A DNA stretch of 64,000 nucleotides from Segatella oulorum JCM 14966 (GCF_000613785.1 NZ_BAJQ01000003.1:1-64000), one strand, 5' to 3'. Positions 27,684 through 38,270 are shown, counted from the stretch's first letter. Notes: generated from the sequence alone by a model not told the origin. Program-made: numbers and translations.

Positions 27684-30500
27684 ATGAAAATTAAAAATTT
27701 AATGCTTGCCGCTCTATTGCTCGTGGGTGTAGGTGCCCAAGCGCAAATGGAGACGTCTATTCCGGTAGACAAAGATGTAAGAATAGGTAAGTTATCCAAC
27801 GGACTCACCTATTACATCCGCCACAACAACTGGCCAGAAAACCGTGCAAACTTCTACATTGCACAGAAAGTTGGCTCTATTCAAGAGGAAGAAAGCCAGC
27901 GTGGTTTGGCCCACTTCTTAGAGCACATGGCCTTCAATGGCTCCGACCATTTCAAAGGAAACAACCTCATTGAGTGGTGTCGTGCCAATGGAATTGAGTT
28001 TGGTGTCGACTTAAATGCCTACACAAGCATCGACCAAACGGTGTACAACATCAACAATGTGCCGACCAATAGGTCCGGAGCCGTTGACACTTGTCTGATT
28101 ATTTTGCGCGACTGGTCAACTGGATTGAGCCTCGAACAAGACGAGATTGAGAAAGAACGTGGCGTGATTCATGAAGAATGGCGCCTGCGTACTACTGCTT
28201 CAAATCGCATGTTCGAACGCAATCTTCCGGCGCTTTATCCCGGCAGTAAATATGGTTTGCGCTTCCCTATTGGTCTGATGAGCGTGGTAGATAACTTCAA
28301 ACGACAAGAACTTGTCGACTATTATCACAAGTGGTATCACCCTAATCATCAGGGTTTGATTATCGTAGGCAACGTCGATGTGGACCAAGTTGAGGCGCAA
28401 ATCAAAAAGCTTTTCGGCAACATCAAGAACCCAGTGAACGAAGCTCCCATTGTAGATGAGCTCGTACCCGACAATGCTGAGCCGATAGTTATCATCGATA
28501 AGGATAAAGAAATGCAGACCTCGTATGTCTCGTTCAGCGTGAAGCATGATGTGTTCCCCGACTCTTTGAAAAACACCCTGCAATATTTGGTCTATGGTTA
28601 TATCAAGGATGCGGCCTTAAGCATGCTCAACAACCGATACAATGAGGCGATGCAAAAGGCCGATTGCCCCTACATTTTCGCCAACGCTGAAGATGGAAAT
28701 TACATCTTTGCCAAAACAAAAGATGCCTTCACCATCTACACTTCGCCCAAAGATATGGCGCAAACGGCTCCGTCTTTGAAAGCTGCTTTGATCGAAGCAC
28801 GTCGCGCAGCAGAGTATGGTTTCACCCCAACCGAATACCAACGCTTTAAGGAAGACTATCTCAGCTCGCTCGATAAGAGTTATAGTAACAAAGACAAACG
28901 CTACAATGCAACGTTCTATAGCGAATATTTGGGCAACTTCTTGAGCAACGAACCCATCCCAAGTATCGACTATCTCTACACCACTATGAAGCAGCTTGTG
29001 CCCATGATTCCGTTGGAAGCTGTTAATGGTTTGATGAAAGAGTTGCTGCCGGCTAACGACAGTAACATGGTTATCCTCAACTTCAACAACGAGAAAGAAG
29101 GCAACGTTTATCCCACAAAAGCACAGCTCTTAGACGCGGTGAAGGCTGCAAAGAGTGCAAAAATCGAGGCTTATGTGGACAATGTGAAGAACGAACCCTT
29201 GATAACCAAGTTGCCAAAGGCAGGAAAAATTAAGAAAGAAACGGCCAGCAAACACTTTGGTTATAAGATTTTAGAGTTGTCAAACGGCGTGAAAGTCATG
29301 CTCAAAAAGACCGACTACAAGAAGGATCAAGTACTTCTTTCGGGTCATGGTGGCGCAGGAAACACCAGTTATGGACTAAAAGACTTCGCCAATTTCACAG
29401 CCTTCGACAATGTGATTGACGCGAGTGGCTTGGGCAATTTCTCCAACATTGAGTTGCAAAAGGCTTTGGCTGGCAAGATTGCCAATGCCAGTTTGAGCAT
29501 GAGCGAACGCTATATGAAGGTCGATGGCAACGCTACACCGAAAGACGTTGAGACGATGTTGCAGTTGGTTTACCTCTACTTCACCAGCATTAAGAAGGAC
29601 AACGACACCTTCAACCAGCAGATAAAGCAGATGGAAACGATGCTGAAAAACCGCGAACTCTCGCCCGAAACAGCACTAAGCGACTCGCTTACAGCAACAC
29701 TCTATGGCCACAATCCCCGCTTAAAGCCTTTCCTTTCGAGCGATTTGAAGGACGTTAATTACGACCGCATCCTACAAATGGCCAAAGAACGCACGGCCAA
29801 TGCCAACGGTTGGGAATTTATTATCATTGGCAATTACGACGAAGCTACCATCCGACCCCTCATCTGTCAGTACTTAGGTGCATTGCCTTCGAAGGGCATA
29901 AACCCTCCATCTAAACGCGACAAAAAACCGGTTACGGGGCAAGTAGAGAACATTTTCGAGCGCAAAATGGAAACGCCTAAGGCCAGTGCCTACATGATTT
30001 GGTGCAACGAAAACATTCCTTACACCCTCGAAAAGAGCATTCAAATGGACATGGCCTGCCAGGTTTTAGCCATGATCTATCTGAGAAAGATTCGCGAAGA
30101 TGCCAGTGCAGCTTACTCATGTGGTGCTTATGGCGGCGCAAGTTTGGCCGATGACGGCTATAAGATTTATCAAATGATAGGTGTATGCCCCATGAAACCC
30201 GAGAAGAAGGACATCGCTTTGAAGATTATGACCGAAGAAGCCAACAAGCTAAGCACCACTTGCGATGCTGAAATGTTGGCCAAAGTGAAGGCCGTTATGC
30301 TCAAACAAGCCGATGATCGCGCAAAGACTAACGCCTTCTGGAGCAGCACTATCTACGACGATTACAAATTGGGTATCGACACCTATACCAATTATAAGAA
30401 GTTGGTTGAGGCACAAACGCCACAAAATATCACGGCGTTTATGAAAGAATTCCTGACCCATGGAAGCAAAGTTACGGTGGTGATGCTGCCTAAAATGTAA
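27684..30500 (+). CDS. M16 family zinc metallopeptidase (insulinase type), two-domain
   Basis: 938 residues with a signal peptide ending near AQAQ (residues 19-22). The inverted zinc motif HFLEH lies at about residues 74-78 (RGLAHFLEHMAFNGS) with the distant glutamate in EIEKERGVIHEEW. The N- and C-terminal halves are the usual paired M16 units; the second lacks the HxxEH motif and is probably structural. Periplasmic peptidase that would degrade short peptides, as PqqL does. Followed by a strong terminator at 30525-30554. Confidence 0.92.
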   Translation: MKIKNLMLAALLLVGVGAQAQMETSIPVDKDVRIGKLSNGLTYYIRHNNWPENRANFYIAQKVGSIQEEESQRGLAHFLEHMAFNGSDHFKGNNLIEWCRANGIEFGVDLNAYTSIDQTVYNINNVPTNRSGAVDTCLIILRDWSTGLSLEQDEIEKERGVIHEEWRLRTTASNRMFERNLPALYPGSKYGLRFPIGLMSVVDNFKRQELVDYYHKWYHPNHQGLIIVGNVDVDQVEAQIKKLFGNIKNPVNEAPIVDELVPDNAEPIVIIDKDKEMQTSYVSFSVKHDVFPDSLKNTLQYLVYGYIKDAALSMLNNRYNEAMQKADCPYIFANAEDGNYIFAKTKDAFTIYTSPKDMAQTAPSLKAALIEARRAAEYGFTPTEYQRFKEDYLSSLDKSYSNKDKRYNATFYSEYLGNFLSNEPIPSIDYLYTTMKQLVPMIPLEAVNGLMKELLPANDSNMVILNFNNEKEGNVYPTKAQLLDAVKAAKSAKIEAYVDNVKNEPLITKLPKAGKIKKETASKHFGYKILELSNGVKVMLKKTDYKKDQVLLSGHGGAGNTSYGLKDFANFTAFDNVIDASGLGNFSNIELQKALAGKIANASLSMSERYMKVDGNATPKDVETMLQLVYLYFTSIKKDNDTFNQQIKQMETMLKNRELSPETALSDSLTATLYGHNPRLKPFLSSDLKDVNYDRILQMAKERTANANGWEFIIIGNYDEATIRPLICQYLGALPSKGINPPSKRDKKPVTGQVENIFERKMETPKASAYMIWCNENIPYTLEKSIQMDMACQVLAMIYLRKIREDASAAYSCGAYGGASLADDGYKIYQMIGVCPMKPEKKDIALKIMTEEANKLSTTCDAEMLAKVKAVMLKQADDRAKTNAFWSSTIYDDYKLGIDTYTNYKKLVEAQTPQNITAFMKEFLTHGSKVTVVMLPKM

Positions 30501-30524
30501 GGTTTCTTTGTCAAACATTTTATG

Positions 30525-30554
30525 AAAAGAGCGACTTTCGAGTCGCTCTTTTTT
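30525..30554 (+). terminator. terminator after the M16 peptidase
   Basis: AAAAGAGCGACT and AGTCGCTCTTTT pair across TTCG, a stable tetraloop, ending in a T run. Confidence 0.9.
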
Positions 30555-30657
30555 CGTGTCTTACCCCAACTTCCTGCAAAGCTTTCACAACATTCCTCTC
30601 CGTTTTGGATTAATCTTTTTTAATATCGCATTCTACACTCGACGCAAAATGAATGGC

Positions 30658-30665
30658 TACCTTTG
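30658..30665 (+). promoter_or_regulatory. -7 promoter box of the His/Cys-rich protein and TonB receptor operon
   Basis: TACCTTTG followed by CAC. ATG codons at 30672 and 30681 follow; the second leaves a more normal leader. Confidence 0.55.
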
Positions 30666-30671
30666 CACAAG

Positions 30672-31025
30672 ATGAAGGTCATGAGTCATAAAATCTATGC
30701 ATACGCAAGAATACTGCTCGCGGTATTCCTGCCCATGTTGCTGTGTTCTATGATTCATGTGCACCAAGAAGCAGCAGAAAGCATCGCCACATGTGATGCT
30801 TGCCAGCACCACATGCAGCATCATAGCCATTTGGTTGATTTGCATAATGCCACCGACCATTGTGTGCTTTGCCAATTTCTTTCTTCACCATTTGTTGGTG
30901 GAATAACGACCGAAGTGGCTCCTACCCACACCGATGTTCATGCTTCTGCCGTTCATTGGCAATCTTTCTACAACACATTCTTCACTCACCCTTTCCTCAA
31001 TCGAGGCCCACCCACCCTGTTGTAA
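30672..31025 (+). CDS. small His/Cys-rich membrane-anchored protein upstream of a TonB receptor
   Basis: About 117 residues (114 if the ATG at 30681 is used). One N-terminal hydrophobic segment (ILLAVFLPMLLCSMIHVH), then a dense cluster of possible metal ligands: CDACQHHMQHHSHLVDLHN and HCVLCQF, giving two CxxC motifs with histidines between them. The family is not one I can name; it resembles small periplasmic metal-binding proteins encoded next to outer-membrane receptors. The TonB receptor starts 73 bases downstream, and both share the promoter at 30658. Zinc or copper sensing or delivery is an inference. Confidence 0.65.
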   Translation: MKVMSHKIYAYARILLAVFLPMLLCSMIHVHQEAAESIATCDACQHHMQHHSHLVDLHNATDHCVLCQFLSSPFVGGITTEVAPTHTDVHASAVHWQSFYNTFFTHPFLNRGPPTLL

Positions 31026-31098
31026 ATCAAAATTCGTAAACCCTTTTTGCGCAGATGCCCGTGCATGTGCGCTGTTTCTCGTATTTAATTTTTACAAC

Positions 31099-33366
31099 AT
31101 GAAGAAATTTTTATATTTATTCTTGTGCATGTTCACCGCAATATGCGCAACCGCGATGCCTGCAAAAAGTGCGGCATCCCTATCGGGAAAGGTTACCGAT
31201 GCCGTTGACAACAGTGCCCTTGTTGGCGTAACCATTTTCATACCCGAACTGTCTGAGGGCACAACAACCGACATCAACGGAACTTACAGCTTGCAAAATC
31301 TGCCCCAAAAGACTATCACTATCCAAGTGAGCTATTTGGGACACCAAACCATTATCCAAAAAATCGACCTATCGACAACATCCGAAAAGAACTTTGTCAT
31401 GAAGGAGTCCAACGCCCAACTCAACGAAGTTGTGGTGACAGGACTCACAGGAAAGTCGCTCATGAAAGACTCTCCGACCCCCATTTCGGTGGTCACTACA
31501 CAACAATTACGCACCACCCTCTCAACCAACATCATCGATGCGCTGAGCCATGAACCCGGATTGGCACAGATAACCACCGGCGGTGGCATCTCAAAACCAG
31601 TCATTCGAGGCTTAGGTTTCAACCGTGTTGTCGTGGTAAACGATGGCATTCGTCAGGAAGGTAATCAGTGGGGCGACGAGCATGGCATAGAAATCGACCC
31701 ACAAAGCATCTCGTCTATTGAAGTATTAAAAGGCCCGGCGTCGCTCATGTACGGTTCCGATGCGATGGCAGGTGTCGTGATTTTCCATGGCGATCCGGTG
31801 TTGGGTCGTGACAAGATGCAGGCCAATGTCGGCGGAGAATATCAAACCAACAACGGCCTTCTTGGCTATTCGGCTAACTTTAGTGGCCACCAAAAAGACT
31901 TTGTTTGGGACGGACGATGGTCGCAGAAATTGGCACATGCCTATAAAAATAAATACGATGACTATGTTGTGGGGTCGCAATTCCGCGAGCATGCCGCCAA
32001 CATGATGATGGGATTGAACAAACAATGGGGCTTCAGCCATTTGCAATTAGGCTATTATAACCTCACACCCGGCATGGCAGAAGGCGAGCGAAGCCACGAA
32101 CATAGCTATGGCGTGGCGCTGCCGTTTCAACGCATTCACCACTATAAAGCAGTGCTCGACAACTCGGTTTACTTGGGCAAAGGCACGCTATATGGCCTGT
32201 TGGGCTACCAACAAAACCGCAGACAAGAGTTCGAAGACAATGCCAACGAGGCCGAACTCGACATGCAACTGCACACCATGAACTATGATTTGCGCTACAT
32301 GTTGGCCGAGAACAACGGATGGAAACATGCGTTTGGCGTGAATGGCATGTACCAACGCAACAAGAATCGGGGCGAAGAAATGCTCATTCCCAACTATCAA
32401 CTCTTTGATATAGGCGTGTTTGCCACCACTTCTTATCATCTCAATCAATGGACATTGAGCGGTGGTTTGCGCTTCGATAACCGCCACATGCACGGCTACG
32501 AAGAGGCTGGAACCTTTGCAAAAATCAGTCGCAATTTTGGCAGTTTCTCAGGAAGTGTCGGGGCAGTCTATGCGCTGACACCACAAATGAACCTGCGTCT
32601 CAACGTGGCAAGAGGCTTCCGTGCGCCCAACATCAGCGAGCTTTCGGCCAATGGTGTGCACGAAGGTACACAACGTTACATGCTGGGTAATGCCGATTTG
32701 AAGCCCGAACACAGTTGGCAGTTCGACCTCGGTTGGGATTATAACTCGCCAATCATCGCTGCACAGTTGTCGCTTTTTGCCAACCGCATCGACAATTATA
32801 TCTTCGATCATAAGCTCAATGGCGTCATCACAAGTGGGCATGAAACCTACCAATACACGCAGGGCGACGCACGACTCTTAGGCGGAGAGGCCAGCGTTGA
32901 CTTGCATCCTGTAGAACGATTGCATTTCCAAAATGCGTTCTCCTATGTCAACAGCGTGCAGCTTCACCAACCCAAAGCCTCGAAATATCTGCCTTGGACA
33001 CCCGCACCGCGCTGGACTTCGGAACTGCGTTACGACCTCATTCGCGACGGACGCATCTTGAACAACACCTTCGTCTCTGCCGCATTGGAATGTAATTTGC
33101 GTCAGAACCACATCTATGCTGCCGGCAACACCGAGACCGAAACGCCCTCTTACACGGTGCTAAATCTTGCGGCCGGAACGGATTTCCGCACCAATGGACA
33201 CCGCAGAGCCAGCCTTTATCTCACGGCAAACAACATCTTTAACCGTGCTTATCAAAATCATTTGAGCCGATTAAAGTATTTGGAAACCGATCCGTCCAAC
33301 CCTCATAAAGGCATCTTTAATATGGGACGCAACATCGGTGTGAAATTTGTGGTCTACCTTTTTTAA
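31099..33366 (+). CDS. TonB-dependent outer-membrane receptor with CarboxypepD_reg-like domain, possible metal uptake
   Basis: About 755 residues. Signal peptide (MKKFLYLFLCMFTAICATAMPAKS), then a carboxypeptidase-regulatory-like domain (LSGKVTDAVDNSALVGVTIF and DINGTYSLQNLP), a plug (QLNEVVVTG, TPISVVTT, VVNDGIRQEG, SIEVLKGPASLMYG) and a beta-barrel ending in a terminal phenylalanine (KFVVYLF). No SusD partner is present, so a small ligand rather than a polysaccharide is likely. The upstream His/Cys-rich gene and several histidine-rich loop stretches (RSHEHSYG, FQRIHHYK) suggest zinc or copper, as for ZnuD; this is inference. The open frame extends to 30934 but that part overlaps the upstream gene. 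Confidence 0.88.
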   Translation: MKKFLYLFLCMFTAICATAMPAKSAASLSGKVTDAVDNSALVGVTIFIPELSEGTTTDINGTYSLQNLPQKTITIQVSYLGHQTIIQKIDLSTTSEKNFVMKESNAQLNEVVVTGLTGKSLMKDSPTPISVVTTQQLRTTLSTNIIDALSHEPGLAQITTGGGISKPVIRGLGFNRVVVVNDGIRQEGNQWGDEHGIEIDPQSISSIEVLKGPASLMYGSDAMAGVVIFHGDPVLGRDKMQANVGGEYQTNNGLLGYSANFSGHQKDFVWDGRWSQKLAHAYKNKYDDYVVGSQFREHAANMMMGLNKQWGFSHLQLGYYNLTPGMAEGERSHEHSYGVALPFQRIHHYKAVLDNSVYLGKGTLYGLLGYQQNRRQEFEDNANEAELDMQLHTMNYDLRYMLAENNGWKHAFGVNGMYQRNKNRGEEMLIPNYQLFDIGVFATTSYHLNQWTLSGGLRFDNRHMHGYEEAGTFAKISRNFGSFSGSVGAVYALTPQMNLRLNVARGFRAPNISELSANGVHEGTQRYMLGNADLKPEHSWQFDLGWDYNSPIIAAQLSLFANRIDNYIFDHKLNGVITSGHETYQYTQGDARLLGGEASVDLHPVERLHFQNAFSYVNSVQLHQPKASKYLPWTPAPRWTSELRYDLIRDGRILNNTFVSAALECNLRQNHIYAAGNTETETPSYTVLNLAAGTDFRTNGHRRASLYLTANNIFNRAYQNHLSRLKYLETDPSNPHKGIFNMGRNIGVKFVVYLF

Positions 33367-33375
33367 ATACTTCAT

Positions 33376-33412
33376 GTCGATAAGGATGGGCAACTCGATG
33401 CCCATCCTCGAC
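33376..33412 (+). terminator. terminator after the TonB receptor
   Basis: GTCGA and GGATGGGCA pair with TGCCCATCC and TCGAC around ACTCGA, followed by AAATTTTT. Confidence 0.8.
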
Positions 33413-33777
33413 AAATTTTTCCTTTTCACGAAATCAAATACGAAGTAAAGAAATTTCAAAAATAAAACAGAAAAACCGTTCGTGTGACCATACAACTTGC
33501 GAAAGTTGATGCTTTTCTGCAATCCCTATTCACCAAAATGGTTGTTAGCGTTGCATCAAATCATGTGATAAGCGCCCTCATGAACAGGGAAGGATCATCA
33601 CAACGACAATGCATTGCAGCTGAAAGGCGACAGCACTTTGGGGCTTCAGCCTTTCTTTGGTTTGTAATCTCTACCATTTTATGGCACAATCTATCGCAGA
33701 TTATCAGGTAATAACAATGAAATTACACGACAATTACTATCACTTTACTCAACGGGTCATCGCCAACAACACACAAA
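33413..33777. other. intergenic, no supported gene
   Basis: A 75-codon plus-strand open frame at 33484-33711 has no promoter and no recognisable family. Nothing else is evident between the two terminators. Confidence 0.4.
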
Positions 33778-33811
33778 AATGCCAGTACTCCACTCATGAA
33801 GTACTGGCATT
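33778..33811 (-). terminator. terminator of the NlpC/P60 gene
   Basis: AATGCCAGTACT (33778-33789) pairs with AGTACTGGCATT (33800-33811); the minus-strand side runs into a T-rich tail. Confidence 0.8.
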
Positions 33812-33827
33812 CTTGCTTGCAAAGAGC

Positions 33828-34376
33828 TTATAATCTACACGTTATAGCCTTCGAGAATGCGGCGGGCACCACGATATTTGCGGGCATAATAGCTTCATCA
33901 ATGTCGCTGATGGTGACTCCACGACCGCAACTGGAGTGAATGAACTTGAAACCACCATCGCTTTCAACTTCACAAACAATGCCTACATGGCCAATATTGT
34001 GATGATTGGAGCCGAAAAACACCAAGTCGCCCACCTGAATTTCGTCTTTATCGATGGATAACCCCTGTTTCCATTGGTCGCGACTCGACCGCCCCAACGA
34101 AATATTCATACATTTATAAATGTAACTTGTGAAGCCCGAACAATCAAAACCCTTAGGACTTGATGCGCCATAGCGATAGGGTGTGCCTAAAAAATTGCGC
34201 GCCTTGGCAATGAGATCAAAGCCCGAGACATTGAAAAGTGCTTCAAATTCGCTGTGCTCTTCGTCATCATCCGTCAGCTCAACTTCAGGTTTATGCTGTG
34301 CACGTTGATGTGCAACAACAATGGAAGCCGAGGTTATGAAAAGCAAAAATACAACCAATATTTTTTTGAAATTCAT
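33828..34376 (-). CDS. NlpC/P60 (C40) peptidoglycan endopeptidase
   Basis: 182 residues with a signal peptide and one catalytic domain. The cysteine is in GFDCSGFTSYIY (about residue 79), the histidine in NIGHVGIVCE (about residue 131) and the third polar residue in the FIHSSCGRGV region. Cleaves the gamma-D-glutamyl-diamino acid bond in peptidoglycan peptides. A -7 box (TACCTTTG, minus strand 34401-34408) lies 25 bases upstream. Confidence 0.9.
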   Translation of the reverse strand: MNFKKILVVFLLFITSASIVVAHQRAQHKPEVELTDDDEEHSEFEALFNVSGFDLIAKARNFLGTPYRYGASSPKGFDCSGFTSYIYKCMNISLGRSSRDQWKQGLSIDKDEIQVGDLVFFGSNHHNIGHVGIVCEVESDGGFKFIHSSCGRGVTISDIDEAIMPANIVVPAAFSKAITCRL

Positions 34377-34400
34377 TCGAAAGGATTTTTATATACAAAA

Positions 34401-34408
34401 CAAAGGTA
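34401..34408 (-). promoter_or_regulatory. -7 promoter box of the NlpC/P60 gene
   Basis: TACCTTTG on the minus strand, 24 bases before the ATG at 34376. Confidence 0.55.
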
Positions 34409-34587
34409 GTGAGAATGAGCCACATAGACAAATCAACATGACATAAATTAAGAAAACAACGTGCCTCGTCTGTCCCTATTAAGGTCTTTTAATTCCGTTT
34501 AACCCACACTTAAACCCCAAAAGAGAGAAAAACATCATGATGAAATGAAAAAGAAATGCGAAAAGAGGAAGAACCGTTTTTTTTCTG

Positions 34588-34595
34588 TAATTTTG
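34588..34595 (+). promoter_or_regulatory. -7 promoter box of the UbiA-like gene
   Basis: TAATTTTG followed by CAAT, 25 bases before the ATG at 34621. Confidence 0.5.
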
Positions 34596-34620
34596 CAATA
34601 TTATTCCGTTTATACAGCAA

Positions 34621-35518
34621 ATGAAAGTTCTAAAAGCAGTTATAAAACTCATTCGTCCCGAGCAATGGCTGAAGAATGCATTCGTGTTTTTGCCGGTTTT
34701 TTTCAGTCAACATCTCTTCACAACAAGCTATTTAATTGCCGTTGTGTACACGGCTCTTGCGTTTTGTTTCATTGCAAGTGCCATTTATTGCCTCAATGAT
34801 ATCATTGATGTTGAGCGCGATCGCAAACATCCTAAGAAGTGTTTGCGCCCCATTGCAGCAGGCCTCATCAGCTGTTGCAGCCTATTGCATCATGATGGCG
34901 TGCATTGTTGTGTCAATGTTGCTGGGCTATATGTCGGGAAGCAATCGCTTTGCCGTGATGGGTGTTTTGCTATTCTATCTCATCATGAACATTGCTTACA
35001 GCTTTAAGCTCAAGCAATATGCCATCGTCGATGTGTTTATCATTGCCATTGGCTTTGTGTTGCGTGCTTTTGTCGGCGGAAAATGCTGCGACATTGTTCC
35101 CACACACTGGTTGTTACTCATGACGTTTCTTTTGGCACTCTTTCTTGCTTTTGCCAAACGTCGCGATGATGTGGTGCTCTATGAGACCGAGAATATCCTC
35201 ACACGCAATAACATTACGCGCTACACCCTTAGCTTTCTCAACCAAGTTATCGGCCTCATTGCAGCGATAACGATGGTGTGTTACATCATGTACACGGTGA
35301 GTCCCGAGGTGATTGCGCGCTTCCATTCGTCCTATATCTATTTCACTTCCATCTTCGTTTTGGCGGGAATCATCAAATATTTACAGCTAACAATGGTCGA
35401 TGTGAAGAGTGGAAATCCCACAAAGGTGCTGATGAAGAATCGATTTATTCAGTGTTGTGTGGTGGGTTGGATTGTGAGTTTCTTCCTCATTGTTTATATA
35501 GGAGAGTGGTGTGGATAA
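34621..35518 (+). CDS. UbiA-type prenyltransferase (decaprenyl-phosphate phosphoribosyltransferase-like), frameshifted at about 34865
   Basis: Membrane enzyme of the UbiA superfamily. The N-terminal IRPEQWLKNAFVFLPVFFS is typical of decaprenyl-phosphate phosphoribosyltransferase relatives, and CLNDIIDVERDRKHPKK holds the aspartate-rich prenyl-diphosphate site. After RPIAAG at about 34862 the frame changes: the first frame runs to 35007 with unrelated residues, while SAVAAYCIMMACIVVSMLLGY continues in the next frame to 35518. Removing one C from the CC near 34864 (or restoring two bases) joins them into one protein of about 298 residues, normal for the family. This is the only break in the window that shifts the other way. 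The lipid substrate is inferred. Confidence 0.78.
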
Positions 35519-35669
35519 TCAGCTTTCGCTCGATACAGATGCAAAACGGGCAAAGACGGGTGGCTTATGGTGCCATTTCTCCTGAATAAAGGCAGTGAAA
35601 AAATCGGTCATCAACAACCCATGTCGCTTCATGACAAGAAGAAATGGCAATAACCAATGGTGTGATAAA

Positions 35670-35701
35670 CATAAAAGTTTCGCAGAATTTGCGAGACTTT
35701 T
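35670..35701 (-). terminator. terminator of the S9 peptidase gene
   Basis: AAAAGT and TCGC pair with TGCGA and ACTTTT with a small bulge; it lies just past the S9 stop at 35707. Confidence 0.6.
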
Positions 35702-35706
35702 CGTTT

Positions 35707-37799
35707 CTATTTGCCCATGTTTTGCAAGATAAAGCTGTAGATATCAGCTTGTTCTTCAATCTGTTTGCTCAAGGGTTTGCCGCCACCATGGCCGGCTTTG
35801 CTATCAATACGAATCAAAATAGGTGCTGTGCCACCTTGTGCCTGCTGCAAGGTTGCAGCAAACTTAAAGCTGTGTGCGGGCACAACACGGTCGTCATGGT
35901 CGGCCGTTGTAATGAGTGTTGCGGGATAATGCACACCTTTTTTAATATTATGCAAAGGCGAATAGCCCCGCAAATAATTAAACATTTCCTTTGAATCTGC
36001 CGACGTTCCATAGTCAGGAGCCCAGTTCCAACCAATCGTAAAACGATGATAACGCAACATATCAAGCACACCTACCTGTGGAATACACACGGCATAAAGG
36101 TCAGGACGCTGCGTCATACAGGCGCCAACCAATAGTCCTCCGTTGCTTCCTCCTACGATAGCAAGATGCTTTTTGTCGGTATATTGCTGTGCAATAAGCC
36201 ATTCAGCGGCAGCAATAAAGTCGTCAAACACATTCTGTTTCTGCATCTTTGTACCAGCCAAATGCCACGCTTCTCCATACTCACTTCCACCTCTTAGGTT
36301 CACTTGTACATAGATTCCACCTTGCTCAAGGAATGGAATTCGCAGGGCAGAAAACGATGGATAGAGCGGAATATTGAAGCCTCCGTAACCATAAAGGAAC
36401 ACAGGATTTTTGCCATTGCGCTTCAAACCTTTTTTAAATGTGAGGAACATGGGCACACGTGTGCCATCTTTACTGGTGAAAAACACTTGCTTCGTTTCGA
36501 AATTCTTACTGTCAAAAGCCACCTTAGGTGCAGCATAAACCGATGCTTTTCCACTATTCACATCCAACTGATAAATGCTTCCTGGCGTGGTGAAAGAGCT
36601 GAAAGAATAGAAACATTCTGCAAGATCTCGCTTGCCATAAAAGCTTGCTGTGCCCGAAGGTAATGCTATTTCTTTCCGGTTTTTGCCCTGCATATCACAC
36701 CAATAAGCATGAGTGCAGGCATCTTTGTTATAGCTTAAAATGAGCTTTCCATTGGTAAACGTGACATCTTCCAACACACTTTCTCCCTCAGGAATAACCT
36801 CTTTCCATGCCGATACACCCGGATTTTTCAAATCAGCCACCATCAATCGGTTCTTAGGAGCGCCCCAATTCGTGAAGATATAAATGCTGTCTCCGATGTT
36901 TTCTTGCGGCGAATATTGACACGACATGTCATTAGTCATCTGGATAAACTGTGCATCGGGCTGACGTAAGTCGCGCACAAAGAGGTTGTTTCCATTGCCT
37001 TCTCCCGACTCAATGAGGTACATAAGCGTCTCCTCTTTGTTAACACTTACATGATAAAAGCGCAGGGGATGGGCTGGATTTTGATAAAACAATACATCGT
37101 CTTTCTGTGGCGTTCCCAACCGATGATAATACACTTTGTGCACTTCATTCTTGCCACTAAAGGCATGTTTTGTGGGTGCATCGTAGGCACTATAATAGAA
37201 ACCATCACCTTTCCAGGCCGCACCACTGAACTTTGCCCATTCAATATGGTCGGACAAATCGCGCCCAGTCTGCAAATCTTTAACATAGATTTCTTGCCAA
37301 TCGCTGCCACTTCGGCTAATGATATAGCCATATAATGCCCGTTATGCGAAAAGTTTATCCCCTTTAACGCCACTGTTCCATCGGCACTTAACTTGTTTGG
37401 ATCGAGCACTTCGATAAGTTTTCCACCCAAATGCTCCATCTTATAAAGCACACTTTGGTTTTGCAAACCATTATTTTTATACACATACCACGTGCCGTGC
37501 ACATGAAAAGGTGTGCCAATCTTCTCATAATTCACCAGCGTTTTCATGCGCTTCATCAACCGTTCACGCTGCGGAAGTTTGTCCAAATAGCTACGCGTTA
37601 GCTTGTTTTCTGCCGCCACCCATTGCTGCGTTTCAGCACTATTATCGTCTTCAAGCGGACGAAAAGGGTCGGCAATCTCTACATCAAAGTAACGGTCTTT
37701 CGCGTCACTCTGCGGCGCTTTAGGATAGTGAAAAGATTGTGCCTGTGCACTCATTGTTGCCAAAGTCATGGCGGATAACATAACCATTTTAAATTTCAT
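35707..37799 (-). CDS. prolyl oligopeptidase family serine peptidase (S9A), frameshifted at about 37330
   Basis: Secreted peptidase cutting after proline in short peptides. The N-terminal signal peptide (MKFKMVMLSAMTLATMSAQAQ) leads into the S9A propeller start YPKAPQSDAKDRYFDVEIADPFRPLED. The catalytic domain carries GGSNGGLLVG (serine), ADHDDRVVPAHS (aspartate) and KAGHGGGK (histidine). The two parts lie in different frames: after GHYMA the reading should continue YIISRSGSDWQEIYVKDLQTG, which needs one extra base near 37330. Repaired length is about 698 residues, normal for the family. The first frame otherwise continues to 37047 with nonsense. No clear -7 box is seen upstream. Confidence 0.88.
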
Positions 37800-37934
37800 G
37801 ATGAATTATAATTTGTAAAACGTCCCACGAAAATACACAAACTTCTGAGCCATCGCTATGAATCATGCGTTAAAAGAAAATAAAATCGTCCTCTTTTGGC
37901 ACATTTGTTACCCAGCAAACCTTGCATTAGCATG

Positions 37935-37942
37935 TATCTTTG
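37935..37942 (+). promoter_or_regulatory. -7 promoter box of the YecH-like / DUF438 gene pair
   Basis: TATCTTTG followed by CATC, 35 bases before the ATG at 37977. Confidence 0.55.
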
Positions 37943-37976
37943 CATCAAAAATCAGAACAAAATAAATAAAACAATT

Positions 37977-38210
37977 ATGGCACATGGACATGATATTCTC
38001 CACATGATGGAGGGCAATAACTATCAAAACAAAGAAGAGTTGGTGAACGCTATCATCGAAAAGTTTGGCCCAAACGAGCGATTTCACACTTGTTCGGTCG
38101 ATGGATTCACCGCAAAAGAGATGGTTGATTTCCTCGAAGCACGCGGAAAATTCAAGCCATCACCAACAGGTGGGCTCACAGTTGATATGACACAGATGTG
38201 TCATCACTAA
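37977..38210 (+). CDS. YecH family metal-binding protein (DUF2492)
   Basis: 77 residues. HGHDILHMM at the N-terminus, AIIEKFGPNERFHTCSVDGFTAKEMVDFLEARGKF in the middle and MCHH at the C-terminus match the DUF2492/YecH pattern, in which the cysteine and histidines are thought to bind metal. The following gene starts 60 bases downstream in the same direction and encodes a DUF438/PAS protein, so the two probably form an operon for redox or gas sensing or metal-centre repair (inference). Confidence 0.85.
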   Translation: MAHGHDILHMMEGNNYQNKEELVNAIIEKFGPNERFHTCSVDGFTAKEMVDFLEARGKFKPSPTGGLTVDMTQMCHH

Positions 38211-38270
38211 GTCCACACTTTGCAAATCGCACGCAACAACACCGTTTTCAACCCCCAATAAAAAGAGGAA

